Of a DNA stretch of 64,000 nucleotides, positions 11,791 to 23,943 are shown in pieces (position 1 is the stretch's first letter; the number at the start of each line of letters is the position of its first letter). Position numbers and translations under genes: made by a program. The notes beneath the pieces were generated by a model. The model was given only the letters and a program-made list of their open reading frames with translations, made no database searches and was not told where the DNA came from. Source of the stretch: Talpa occidentalis (Eukaryota; Chordata; Mammalia; Eulipotyphla; Talpidae); the NCBI RefSeq assembly GCF_014898055.3, contig NW_023603184.1, positions 115,930,615 through 115,994,614 of the forward strand, read 5' to 3'.

Positions 11791-14700
11791 TTTATGTTTA
11801 TAGAACTTTCTGCATAACACTTTCCACAGTAGGTAACACTAGCCTACTCTGCCTCCCCTCTGTGTCTGAATTGGACTTGGGTGTCAGGGTCCAGAGTCTT
11901 ATGTCAAAACTTAACACTACCATCAGCTACCTTCATTTCTAGAAAGTTATTTGGCAGGCAGATAAGGTGCTCAGTTGATTTTGTTTTGTCTGAGAAGAAG
12001 TTTGGGTTACATTATTTTTCTTATGAAAAGTTTCAAGATGTTTAAAATCTACCCACCATATCTAACCAATTAAATTAAGAAGGAGGGGGGCATTAGGGTT
12101 TTATGAAACACTAGTATTTGTAAAGTTAATGTGACTTGTTCTAAGTATTACAAGCTAATTATCTGAAATTGTGTTAATGTATGGTAAAAATCAATGAAGC
12201 TTTGTGGGCGAAGTTTGAATTGATGAAGAGCTTTACCTTGCACAGCTCTGTGCTAGGTGCTGGGGTGAAGACCACAGAAGAAATAGGAACTGTAATCTTG
12301 CCCTTTGGGAACTCAGAACCCAACTGACTGGAAACTGATATCACTCAGATAAAATACAAAGTTTAGTGTGTTACTGGGAATGAGTTGTGTGTTCAGTACC
12401 ATTATGTTAGTAAGCAGTTTATGCATGAAAGAAAGCCATTTGATGTGTTTTAGATCAGCCAGAACTGGAACAGTTAACAGGTGCGATGTGATATAAAGCT
12501 ATAGTGATGAGGCCACTTTTTTTTTAATTGCAATTTTATTCTGAAGCTGAGTATCAGATCTACTTGCCAGCATTATAATTCATTTAATAGTTCCATTGAA
12601 CCTTTGGGTGGGGGGAGGTACGTTAGGGGATGTGATTTTTGCTGTTACTAAAATCACTTGGGTAAGAAAGCTTTAGGATTTGGTGATTCTGAGATTTCCA
12701 GCACCTTGTATACAAGTATAGATGACCATACTTAAGACTTCAACTTAAATAAGCATGGGAGGAATTTCCTAACATGGTCTGCTCAGTTGGCTACTCAAAA
12801 AATTGAATATATTATTGGCACAATACCCATTTTGCTTGTTACTTCACGTAATACTACACTCAATCTTCACAAGAAAAATAACCAAAGTTTAATGAAACTA
12901 GGTCTTTTACAGAAAATGAATTCAGTTAGTAAATAGCTGAAGTTAAAGTTGAGGAAACTTTTGTGTTTGTAGCAACTCGAAGCATATGACTGAAGTTGCT
13001 GTTTAAAATCATCTTATGGTCCAGCTGTGCATGGGTGGTGATTCAGGGAATCTAAGCTTTTTTATTGTTTATAATCTGTGGGTGTCTTCATAAGTGAGAT
13101 TCCCAAGTGGATCTCCAAAGTTAATAAAAGAATGATCCAATGTCTGGAAATGTATTTTTATTGCAAATATGTTTAATCTCAAAAACCTTACCATTAACTT
13201 TCCCTACTGACCCTCTAAGGTGATCCTAATTTTTATAGAAGTGATCAAAAGTTAAGCATTTGGGCTAGGGTTTTTCTTTTTGAGTATGCAATAAAGTGTT
13301 AACACCTCTGGCCAGTTTCGGTTTGTACTAACCTATGAAAAAAATTTTGAACACTGAAGATTTTTTTTTTGCCAAAAAAAGCTATTCAGAACTTTTTCAA
13401 GTTCATGATTTATTAAAGTTATAATCCAGAAATACACCATATTTAAATTAAAAATAATAAGTTTAGCAAATTTTAATAACCACCTTTAAGGAATTATGAG
13501 TAAATGATAGGTTCCATTTACAAAAATGGTTAATTACACTCCTTTATTCTTTCACATTCTTCCTGTCTTTTAGGGCCACAGAAATTTTTAAATATTAATA
13601 TGCTATGGAATTCTGGGTCTCCTGATCATGTTTACATGGTTACCATTCCCAAGGTTATTCTTCTGACAATTAAATCATTTACTTTCAAATAATCCAATAA
13701 TTAAAGGGCTAGTCTTTACCAGTTAATCTTCAATTAAAGAAATTTCTTAGGACATTTTTGTAGCAACTGGAACAAGGAACATCGGAAATGAATCACGTAA
13801 AATACTAGTTTGATTTCAACATCCATATGAAATATTTGGTTATCCGTTGTCCACTTTATTCTTAATTGCCTGATTACAGAAACTTCAGTGAGAAATTGCC
13901 TTTGTTTAATTTTTACTTGGTTACACAGTTGCCTTCTCTTTTAAAGTTTTTCACTGTGACTTCTCAAAAGCATTGACTTCTTCACAGACTAAGAGAAATA
14001 AGAGTTAATTTGAATGTTACCATCAAACAATGTTGCAAAGTATAACTTAATTATGCAGTAACCCTGGTTCAAGATGGTAGTACCACACAAACACAAAAAT
14101 CAGCCCAAGATTTCTTCTCATCAATTTAATAAGAGTGGCAAATTTTGCAAATTTCCAGGTAGTTCAAACAATTTGGTAATCAACCCAGGCTAGTTTTGCT
14201 GTGGGTGAGCACCAATGACGGCATAAGTTAGATTGTGCTTCATGTTTACACATTCTGAAACCTTGTGAGTCATCTTTGCATTGAAAGTTTGCACCTCATA
14301 AATTTATGTTTAAAGTGCCATGTTCAACACCCACGCACAGGTCTAAGCAAGTAAGGCCATTTTCTTATAACTGTCACAGACACCCTCTGCTGACAGGTCA
14401 CTTATGCTCAAGTATGTAGGAAGATAAGTAGTGCATATGTAGGTGGAATCTTACTGTAACTAGCTCAGCAGAGGCATTTTATAATTTTCTGAGATGACCT
14501 ACCATCCTTAACTGTTAAACCCAACATCTGTGGTCTAGCCCCAAACTCTGCTACTTAAGATTCTTCCCAGAAGACAGAATGATTTTTTGATAGCATGTTC
14601 TCATACTGTAGGCCCTCCAAAGTGTCATTTTTCTTATGTTTCAAAAAGTACATGCTTTTTATCCCTGAGGTACCCGATAATAGAGTGTAAAGATATTTTC

Positions 14701-16856
14701 CATAGTTAAAATGGAATATATCATCCTTTTCCCTTTTCAATTCGGCTACTTATTTTGTCATTAGAGTGCATGCATATATATTGATTGAATTTCTTTGCAT
14801 GCATCAGCTAACTCTCAAATTGGAACAGAGCTTTGTGATTTTTATTGATGAGAGAAACACAAGACAGCTTGTATAATGAGTCAGTGCAGATGTAGTCAGG
14901 TACTTAACTCCACTTCTTAGGATACTAGAAAGCAATTTCCACTTAAAAAAATAATATTTAAGGTGAAATAAACTTGAAGTTACCTAATTTATTCAAAGGG
15001 AAGGAAAAATGTAGTTAAAAGTGAAAAGAATTTCATTTCCTAAGACTTGGAAGACTATATATGATAGTTGATTTATAGGAGAAATAAGTCTCTTGTACAA
15101 AAACTAGGTCTGTTTTGTAAAGCAAAAGACCTCAAATTGAGGTTTATACTCAATCTAGTAGTAATTATAATAGTACCATATATCAAATTTACCATTTCCT
15201 ACCCCTGAGCCAACTGCTTGACATGAATCCTCTTTGCAACACTATGAGGTAATTATTATCACCCCTATTTTGCAGATGAGAAAATGGAGGTCTCACGATA
15301 TTAGGTAATTAGTTCCACATGGATAGTAAAAGGGATTTGGACCAGTCCACTTTATCATGTATCCTAAACTGTCAAATTTTTAAGTGCAGATAAAGTTTAA
15401 CAGAAACGTCTATGAGTACTGATCAGCTGATTAGTTGTTTCTGTTTCTAGATGCCGGGAAAGTACATATCCAGTCATTCTGGAGACAGGTATTTACTCAG
15501 AGACAGAATGTAAACATTACATACAAAAGGTCCAGGTATGGGAGAAGAGGAGTCACATTTAGTTACCATGGGGAAAATTTAATGGACTAAAACAGAATTT
15601 TTTCAAATTTAATTTGCGATGAAACATCTGGAAAAGAGAAAACCCACTTAATGAAATCTTTTGCAACTCAAAGTTCTCATTTAATTTGGGAAGAAACTAA
15701 GTTTCTGAGGAGGGGTGTGAAATAGTCTGAAAAATGTGTGAAATATAATGGCAAAGTAATAAAAAGTGCATCTTAATGTAAGGTGTCCCAAGCAGCCCCC
15801 AAAGAACTTGATTGACTGATGCGTGGAAGGAGAGTGGCAGGAGCTACTCCGTGTCCAACCTTCAGTGTCAATGTGAACTCAAGCTTAGCAGTGAGAATAA
15901 GGATGTTGGGGAACAAGAAAGATTATCCAATCATTCATTTATTCAGCAAACATTTGTTAAGCCAAGACCTGTCCCTGCTCCTGAGGGACACTCATTGACT
16001 AGTAGTGAAAAACAGATTATTGAAGTGGCAGGACTTGGCAATAGACTAAAATGTCTGGCTTACACAAAAGGAACATATTAACTACTTGGATGAAAATTAT
16101 CCATGCTTCTAGTCTGGGGAAAAGGAGGAAATAGGAGCACTTTCAAAAAGAGAATTTAAGATGGAAAAAGAATTTGGTGTTCAATGATACTTTGTTCCAG
16201 ACAGGTTATCTTGCAGTTGTTGGTATGTGTGAGTAGGGCTACGTTTCAGACAAGAGACACTGAACCAAAGATAATGTAGAAGCTCCAAACTGGACTTGAG
16301 GATTTTTGAGAATGTAAGGTCATTTTCCTAGTGAGATCTACTGATAATAAAGTGAGTTACAGATAAACAAATAATCCAGAAATAAACCTTGAAGAACACC
16401 ATGATCGAAAGTTGAGGTGTGCTTTGTTTAGAGAGAGGAGAGAAAGGAGGCATGTGATGAAGGAAACAGATTTCAAATCCTGGCTCATTTAACTTTATTT
16501 GCATCTCCAAATTTTACCCACAAATTACTTATTAATTACCAAGGGAAAAAACTTTGTTATTGTGAAATCTGATATTTATTTCCTGAACTGAATGGCAAAA
16601 TTCTAGAAATAGCACCTTTACTTAAAGCTTGCAAGGCAATTATTATCATTACAATTGTGACCTAATTAATCCTTTTCACAAACCAGCAAATTTGGCATTA
16701 TTATTCATTTTTGGAGAGGGAAAAACCACTGAGTGATTTAGGAACTCATTGATTCCTAGAGAAGGAACTAGTTTGATGGTGCTAATTGCTTTTACTTTGG
16801 TTTCTGTCCTTAATCAGGAAACAAAAACAAACTGTACATTTAAAAATATATAGGCT
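11791..16856. other. Intergenic block 3' of NAB1, no gene seen
   Basis: AT-rich single-copy-like sequence with two further AATAAA hexamers (13123, 13290), an L2/MIR-like piece near 12220-12330 and a MIR at 15185-15330. The 89-codon frame at 15812-16081 crosses an old repeat (ttcatttattcagcaaacat) and is not supported. Confidence 0.5.
15185..15330 (+). repeat. MIR-type remnant
   Basis: cctctttgcaacactatgag, then ttgcagatgagaaaatggag is the conserved MIR 3' half. Confidence 0.6.
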
Positions 16857-17189
16857 GGGCCTCCCCGGTGGCGCAGCGGTTGAGCGCTGGGTTGTGAAGC
16901 TGCCCGCGACCTCTGCGGCGCGGTTCGATCCCCGGCTGCTCCCCGGCCACCAGAGGAGGGTCCCACATGGCGCGCAGACCTCTCCTGGCGCGCAGACCTC
17001 TCCTGGCGCCCGCTGCTCCCCTCAGCGGTGTACTTCGGTCCTTCTGCCTGCTCTGCTCCCTGCTCTGGCTCTGGTGAATTCTCTCACCCTCCCGTGCTTC
17101 TGACTGTACCCAGTGCATGTATAAACAAAAAACAAACAAACAAACAAACAAACAAATAAATAAATAAATAAACATGCCTCTATTAAAAA
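16857..17189 (+). repeat. tRNA-derived SINE with (CAAA)n(TAAA)n tail
   Basis: The head is gggcctccccggtggcgcag, followed by gcgctgggttgtgaagctg and the B box ggttcgatcc. It contains a small internal duplication of cgcgcagacctctcctgg. The flanking repeat is aaaatatataggctg (about 16842-16856 and 17191-17205). It belongs to the second of two subtypes seen here (ccaccagaggagggtcccac). Confidence 0.92.
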
Positions 17190-17384
17190 AAAAATATATA
17201 GGCTGCCTCCAGTTCCTTTGTGTGGGCCAGTGTGGGGGCTCCAGTGAGATAATTATGGAAGGTTGAGGCAGAAACAGCATAAGTACTAATGGCTTGACAT
17301 GAATTCAAAATCAAATACAAATATTCAGCTGAGGGTTTTTTAAAAGATAGATAGTTGTTTGTTGTTTTGTTAAAACATTTTTTA

Positions 17385-17660
17385 GGGGCCTCCCCTGGTG
17401 GCACAGGTGGTTGAGCTCAGTGCTGTGAAGCTGTCCACAGCCTCTGCAGCGCCTGTTCGATCCCGGCCGGCCTGCGAGAATCCCACATGGCGTAGCAGAC
17501 CTCTCCTGTCTCGCCCGCTGCTCCCCTCAGCAGTGTATTTCAGTCAATCTGCCTGTTCTGCTCCCTGCCCTGTCTCTGGTGAATCCTCTCACCCTTCTGC
17601 GCATCTGGCCTGTACCCCGGTTCTTGTATGCATGAATAAATAAATCTTTAAAAAAAATTT
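17385..17660 (+). repeat. tRNA-derived SINE
   Basis: The head is ggggcctcccctggtggcac. It shares cacatggcgtagcagacc and the terminal aataaataaatcttt tail with the other copies. It lies only about 180 bp downstream of the previous SINE, in the same orientation. Confidence 0.9.
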
Positions 17661-18486
17661 TTTTAAAACGCGAGAACTTTCTAAATACAACAAAAAAATG
17701 ATATTAACACTTTTTCCTGCACACCTAAGGACAAAGTGGCTATCAAAACAAATTAAGATACAATTCCTGAACTTGAAACATTCATAATCTAAAACAGTCA
17801 ACATTGTCCTGAACAAATTAAAATAAGGAAAATATGTTCAATATATGCCCACCACCCAGACATGTTCTTTGCCTTCTCCCAAGGACGTGAATACCATAGC
17901 GGCAGGCCACTGGAGTCTGTCTCCCACAATGAGGGGTAGCTTTTTGGCATGTTGTCTTTGAGAAGCCTTCCTTTCATCTTAGAGACATAATTCTGGAGGT
18001 CAGGAAAGTGTGGACTCAGTCAGGACTTGTGTCATAGATTTGGGAGTTATTAGTGTCTCATACATTGTAGCTGAAGCCAAGGAAGTGAGTGAAAGAATTA
18101 AAAGTAAAAGAAGATTGTTAAGGTTAGAAATCCCTTGGGAAATATTAACTCATGTGGAGCAGGTGGAATAATAAGTGAACCAAGATACCAAGAAGGAGCA
18201 GTTAGAGAGGTAGGAGCACTGAGTGGCACCCTGGAAGCCAAGGCTGGAAGTCACAGAATAGGGGTTGTCAGCCATGTCAAATTAGATAAGAATCAAGTAG
18301 GATGAGAACAGCTGTTTGGACTTGATTATTAAGAAGTGATTGTTAACCTTTAGGACAGTATTACCCAAAGGTAATTGGAAGAATCATTCATTGTGATCAT
18401 TTATGCAATTTACTAAAAATGAAACAGGACATAAAAGCAAATGGAAAGACTACGGAAATTAATAACAGACTTGATATAAGGTATCT

Positions 18487-18570
18487 TTTTATTGAGATAA
18501 AATTAGTTTATAATATTTTATGTTTCAGGTGCACAGCATTATAATTTGACTCATTTTATTCAATTGAAGG
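18487..18570 (+). repeat. Old L1 3'UTR fragment
   Basis: tttttattgagataaaatta, then tgtttcaggtgcacagcatt is the common old-L1 3' sequence. Confidence 0.6.
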
Positions 18571-19684
18571 GTTGTCTGTTCCTTGATAAACACCACATTA
18601 TTCCACCACAGAAGGTTAGAAAGACTTACGTGGAGCAATTTGACACACCCAGTCTTGCTGTACAAGCCAGCACTCTGTGCACCTGGAACCCTTAAGCTCC
18701 TCTTTCTACCTCCTGTCCCACTTTGCATCTCAGAGCATCTGCATCCTGGAGTGACTTGACAGGAAAAACCAGACTTTATAGCAGAACAGATTAGTGTAAA
18801 AGAAAACATTTTTTTTTCTGGTTTTCTTCCTTACTCTGTAAACACCAGTAAATGTCCCTTTAACTGCAACAATACTAATAACTCAACCAGTGGTGCCAGG
18901 CCACCATCATAAGCATGTGGTAAAAAAAAAACCTTTTTTTTTGTGTTTTAAAACACTCCATTTATTTTTATCACTGCTTATCTGCCATTTTTATGACTTC
19001 GAACATAGGTAGTAAAAATCATGAATGAAGTGTTTATAAGAAATCAGTAACAAATCACCAATGAACATATTTTTTTAAAGATTTGAAATATGCTTGAACT
19101 CCTAGAATGTACTCATTTTCTTATGTGAAGGGCAGTTTTGAGTTATGATTAGAGCACACTACTAGCTGGCTCAGCCTAAACATACTGACCCTGATGAATT
19201 CTGATGACTTTAATTACATGAAAGTAAACTTGATATCTCTGCTCTTTGCTTCTGCCTCCAAAGGGAGAGAATGTGTACAGACGAGAAACTAAAATGGAAT
19301 ATGTGCCCAACCACATCCTGGCAGTTTGGAAAGATAGGGCCTGCCCAGATTCAAAGAACTCTGGAATTGGCAGTAAAGAACTATAAAAATTTTAGTAGCC
19401 CTCAACCCGCTATTCTTGAGCTGAAATACAAGGTAATTAACTTTCATAAAAACTTCTGAGTTAAGGAAATTACTCCAATTAGCTCTACTCTTTGTAATTT
19501 TTAATTTAATTTAATTTTACATTTCATTTCTCTCAAAATCCTTCAGAAGGTGTCCATTTATGTCTGTTTGCAGATGGATACCAGTATTCTAATGAAGTTA
19601 GATATTATCACATGGGCTGTGATAAACACACACAGATGGGAGAATTTAAGGAAAATGTTCTATTGAAGAGTATCGGATCTTGAG

Positions 19685-19835
19685 ATCACCTGCCCGATTC
19701 CCCAAGTGAACTGAGGCCCGACTATTAAGTGGCTTGTTAGGTCTCATAGCTGACAGGTGACAGAGCCACGGTGCGAATCCAGGTCCCTGTTTCTCTCACC
19801 CAGTGCATCCTCTTGCACCACCCTGCCTCTCCACT
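19685..19835 (+). repeat. MIR-type remnant
   Basis: aactgaggcccgactattaa, then gctgacaggtgacagagcc and gcgaatccaggtccctgttt match a MIR 3' half. Confidence 0.55.
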
Positions 19836-20339
19836 AGGTGAAATTTTTATTACTCCCATCCCCCAAAAAACAAAAATCTTCTGCACTATTAGTGGTTAGA
19901 GAAAATTCGTGAAACATGAATTTGAGTCCTGACTCATGTCCATTTGTTTAATTGCCAACCACTCACTTTGTATTTCTGTACCCATATTTGCATTTCCCTT
20001 GTCCAGAGAACTACACTTCGGTAGTTCAAAGCCATGAGCTACAGATCAAGGGACTAGGGGAGAAAAAGCCTCTGTTTTGTACCTTATTTTATTTGGACTT
20101 TTAATCAAGTTCAAAGCTTTTGACCTTCCGTTTTCCCATTTGTAACATGTGAACCATAGAGAAGCTGCCCGGATCCCCAGATTAAGGTGGGATTACCACT
20201 GTCACCCTTAATTCAGTCCTTCCTATTATCACCTCACACAATTTCAACTACTGTTGCTTCTATTCTACACTCCAGTCTATATATTCTTTCCAGAATAAAT
20301 CCCCTCAACACTACTTTTCTCGTCCATTGTTAACAACTA

Positions 20340-20666
20340 CTCGGCTAATAGTTCTCATTTGTGGCAACATGGATGGAATTGAAGGGGATTATGCTAAGTG
20401 AAATAAATCAGAAGGAGAAAAACAAATAATAAATGATCTTACTTGTATGTGGAATATGAAGAAACAAAGCAAAGGAACAGACAAAAACAAACCCTTGAAA
20501 TCTGACTATAGAACTGAGGCTACAAGATAAGGAGGAAGAAGTTGGGGACCAGAGGGGAAAGAGATCCCAGTGTCCAGGGTGGAGTATTATTGGTGCTTTG
20601 GTGGTGGATGCGGGTGGTAACATACTTCTGAAGAAGTGTAAACCTATACTTCTGACTGTTACCATA
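20340..20666 (+). repeat. L1 3'-end fragment, part 1 (interrupted by LTR elements)
   Basis: The text caacatggatggaattgaag ... tatgctaagtgaaataaatc and cttgtatgtggaatatgaag is the familiar end of mammalian L1 ORF2 and 3'UTR. It resumes at 23281 after the LTR cluster, so the L1 is the older host element. Confidence 0.8.
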
Positions 20667-20902
20667 TGTAAGGGCAGGAACGGACGCGGTGCAGGTTTTC
20701 TGATCCCATGCAGACCGGGTAAAGGAGGAGTCAGAGTCCTCAGTAGTTTTGCAGGGTTTTTATTGGGGTTCAGCGGGTACGTGGCAGGCAGGGGTGCTGG
20801 CTGGGGGGCTGGGAGGCTGGCAGGCCTCCCAGCCCCCAGCAAGTCTTTACTCTATCTGGGCTCTCTAGCGTTCATTCTGCTGCTTCTCGGCTTCTCTTCG
20901 GC

Positions 20903-20993
<91 letters not shown>

Positions 20994-21172
20994 ACTGGCG
21001 TCCCCCCGTGACGCTGCCCTTAAAAGCATAGTCTTAGCTCAGCTGAATCCCATCTACCTATGCCCACACCCTATTCCAGGTGCCCGCCATCAGGCATGCA
21101 TTCAGGCCAAGGATCCATCATCTATCCTGATGGCAGAAGGGCAGAAAAGCCTGATATTCTCTTTACCTTACA
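20667..21172 (-). mobile_element. LTR copy A (506 bp) with (CTG)29 tract
   Basis: Plus-strand ends are TGTAAGGGCAGG and ...CTTTACCTTACA. On the minus strand it carries the poly(A) hexamer AATAAA before the segment that reads ctgaggactctgactcc, so it is oriented minus. It is preceded by accata (20661-20666). It is about 60 bp longer than copies B and C, mostly because of a pure CTG array. Confidence 0.8.
20905..20991. repeat. Pure (CTG)29 / (CAG)29 trinucleotide repeat
   Basis: 87 uninterrupted bases of CTG on the plus strand, then CTA CTG. In the LTR's own orientation (minus) it is CAG. The corresponding place in copies B and C holds only a short imperfect ctgctgctgctggtgctggt. Confidence 0.97.
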
Positions 21173-21176
21173 CCAT

Positions 21177-23274
21177 TGTAAGGGGCAGGACAGGGCACAG
21201 TGCAGGTTTTCTGATCCCATGCAGACCGGGTAAAGGAGGAGTCAGAGTCCTCAGTAGTTTTGCAGGTTTTTTATTTGGGGTTCACCAGGCATATGGCAGG
21301 CAGGGGTGCTGGCTGGGGGGCTGGGAGGCTGGCAGGCCTCCCAGCCCCCAGCAAGTCCTCACTCTATCTGGGCTCTCTAGCGTTCGTTCTGCTGCTTCTC
21401 GGCTTCGGCTTCGGCTGCGGCGGCTGCTGCTGCTGGTGCTGGTGCTGCTGGCGTCCCCCCGTGACGCCGCCCTTAAAAGCACAGTCTTAGCTCAGCTGAA
21501 TCCCATCTACCTATGCCCACACCCTATTCCAGGTGCCCACCATCAGGCATGCATTCAGGACAAGGATCCATCATCTATCCTGATGGCGGAAGGGCAGAAA
21601 AGCCTGATATTTTCTTTACCCTACAGTCCACCCCCTCAGGGTTTTCTGCCATACAGTCTATACATATATACACAATTTTCTAAGCAAACAAACAATGCAG
21701 CCATGGCCCACAAAAGCAAATACATCAAATAACAAAATACAACATAACAAAATACAACAGAACACAAATAAGTCCAGGCAGGGCACCAACCAAGTGCAAA
21801 AGACAATTATTGGTACCAGCAGATGAGCCACCAAATCTGCTGCCGAAGGCACTGCTCATACGAGGGAGGGAAATCACACACGGCATCTGCTATAACACAC
21901 CAGGAGCCGTCAGGCTTCCTGGCCTTCTCTGGCTGTAGTCTCGGCTACAAGTCACACACAGCATCCACCCCCAGGATGCACTAGCTCTGGGATTGGCAAT
22001 TTTATTCTGTTGGGGGTAATCGCCAACCCTCAGGGTTTCTGTCTGCAGTCGCTCCAACACTCGGCCTTCATGGCCACCCATGCGACTCACAGACCCCTGC
22101 TCTCAAGCCAACCCACTGCACAAGCACATGGGTTGGGGATCCAAACTTTGCATTTGGCTTGGGCTCCACCCCAAGCCACATTCCCCACCCGTCCCACAAG
22201 GACGGGCTCCTCAGCTCCTCACCCTCACTCAAGAATGAGCAGGGCATCACCCATAGGTGATTTTACGAGACTCACAGGGCTTCAGCATACCCAGGCTGCT
22301 TAACAGCCGCTTTAGGGCTTCTCAACTTAGCATCAGTACCAGCTTTTGCCACCTTAGTTGGCTTTTCTCCTCCACCTGGCCACTGGGCATACACAGGCTG
22401 CTTTTGGCCATCTAGGCCCACTGGCCACCCCCAGATTCTCAAAAAATAAACATAACCTGCTAAGGTCCTCCGCCTTCTGGCGGGATTGTCAGTCCAAAAT
22501 CATCAGTTCATCAGTCTATCAGTCCATTGGCCTCTCCCTGCTTCAGCAATGGCCTGCTGCCTCAGGGGTCATTGGCTGGTCCTTTCCGGTGTCGTTGGCT
22601 GGTCCTATCCGGTGTCGTTGGCTGGTCCTTTCCGGTGTCGTTGGCTGGTCCTTTCGGGCGTCTCCTTCACACCAGGTCTCATCCTATAGCTCGTGGACGT
22701 ATCCATCTTCTATACCGCCATGGTGCCTCCAGCGTCGTCACAGGCAAAGTCTGTTCTCCTTAGTCCCTCCAGGTCTTCGGAGGGCTCCAATACCCGTCTG
22801 CATGGATCTTGCCGACATACGCCAATTGTAAGGGGCAGGACTGGATACAGTGCAGGTTTTCTGATCCCATGCAGACCGGGTAAAGGAGGAGTCAGAGTCC
22901 TCAGTAGTTTTGCAGGTTTTTTATTTGGGGTTCACCAGGCATATGGCAGGCAGGGGTGCTGGCTGGGGGGCTGGGAGGCTGGCAGGCCTCCCAGCCCCCA
23001 GCAAGTCCTCACTCTATCTGGGCTCTCTAGCGTTCGTTCTGCTGCTTCTCGGCTTCGGCTTCGGCTGCGGCGGCTGCTGCTGCTGGTGCTGGTGCTGCTG
23101 GCGTCCCCCGTGACGCCGCCCTTAAAAGCACAGTCTTAGCTCAGCTGAATCCCATCTACCTATGCCCACACCCTATTCCAGGTGCCCACCATCAGGCATG
23201 CATTCAGGACAAGGATCCATCATCTATCCTGATGGCGGAAGGGCAGAAAAGCCTGATATTTTCTTTACCCTACA
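21177..23274 (-). mobile_element. Short non-autonomous LTR element (LTR B - 1.2 kb internal - LTR C)
   Basis: LTRs at 21177-21625 and 22827-23274 are nearly identical. Differences are seen near the plus-left end (cagggc versus ctggat) and one C in a C-run, so insertion is recent. The element is minus-oriented by its AATAAA. The internal region (21626-22826) has no gag, pol or env-like frame that I can recognise. A G-rich polypurine-like stretch (reverse complement of caccccctcaggg) sits just before the 3' LTR (copy B). No confident primer-binding site was identified. It must have been mobilised by enzymes from elsewhere (inference). Confidence 0.8.
22572..22660. repeat. 23-bp tandem repeat, about 3.9 copies, in the LTR element's internal region
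   Basis: Unit ttggctggtccttt + ccggtgtcg is repeated at 22572, 22595, 22618 and 22641 with single changes. No function is assignable; it could be a leader or packaging structure (inference). Confidence 0.9.
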
Positions 23275-23400
23275 ACCATAATAAATAATAAAAAGAAGAA
23301 ATATTTGTATTTGTATCAGGAAAATGAATTGGATAAGTCACTGACACAGAAAAAAAGCAAAATAAAAATAATACATAACTTCAAGGACTATAGCTAATAG
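23275..23400 (+). repeat. L1 3'-end fragment, part 2
   Basis: Begins with accata (23275-23280), the repeat of 20661-20666, and continues taataaataataaaaag, an A-rich L1 3' terminus. With part 1 it restores a continuous L1 end. Confidence 0.65.
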
Positions 23401-23537
23401 AATAAAACCCATCTCTACATAATGAAGCCAATGATGTCTTCTGACAACTCTGACTCTGCAATACCCCAGCACTCACCACTGGGAAAAGGTGAGTGTTCGT
23501 CAGTATGGCCTCTGCATACATTTTTTTGTTTTCTCTC

Positions 23538-23743
23538 TGTAGGGTAAGGAAAAATGTCATCATCAGGATAGATGATGGATCCTTGCAGTCCTGAATGCAT
23601 GCCTGATGGCGGGCACCTGGAGTAGGGTGTGGTCTTAGGTAGATGGGATTCACCTGGGCTAAGACAGGGCTTTTAAGGGCAGCATCACGGGGATGCCAGT
23701 AGACGCTGAAAGGGAAGCCGAGAAGCCGATAGAGAAGCAGCAG

Positions 23744-23792
<49 letters not shown>

Positions 23793-23938
23793 AGCCTCCC
23801 GGCCCCCCAGTACCCCTGCCTGCTGTGTATCTGGCAATCCAAATAAAACCCTGCAAAACCACTGAGGACTCTGACTCCTCCTTTACCAGGTCTGCTGGAT
23901 CGTAGAAAACCTGCACCGTGTCCCTTCCTGCCCTTACA
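23538..23938 (+). mobile_element. LTR copy D (401 bp), solo, opposite orientation, with (GA)n tract
   Basis: It starts TGTAGGGTAAGG and ends CCTGCCCTTACA. AATAAAACC is near 23840, so it is plus-oriented. The target duplication ctctc is at 23533-23537 and 23939-23943. It is diverged from A, B and C. The (GA)22 tract at 23747-23790 occupies the place of the CTG array in copy A. Confidence 0.8.
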
Positions 23939-23943
23939 CTCTC

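Larger units (their letters stand above)
17661..20339. other. Intergenic block, old repeats only
   Basis: Contains old L1 pieces (18487-18570), an unassigned ancient repeat near 18180-18360, and MIR at 19685-19835. No exon-like frame with splice sites was seen. Confidence 0.45.

Noticed and set aside
16857..16960. Possible tRNA gene (A and B boxes)
   Set aside because: The boxes belong to the SINE head; there is no foldable cloverleaf with a proper acceptor stem, and the same sequence recurs in many copies.
16840..17280. 146-codon minus frame
   Set aside because: It is almost entirely the antisense of a SINE.
20598..21011. 137-codon frame ending in a long poly-alanine run
   Set aside because: It is the CTG array of an LTR read in one frame; the LTR orientation is opposite and no gene context supports it.
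21130..23139. Frames of 148-200 codons in LTR copies B and C
   Set aside because: They repeat because the LTRs repeat, and they cross LTR boundaries. No retroviral domain is visible.
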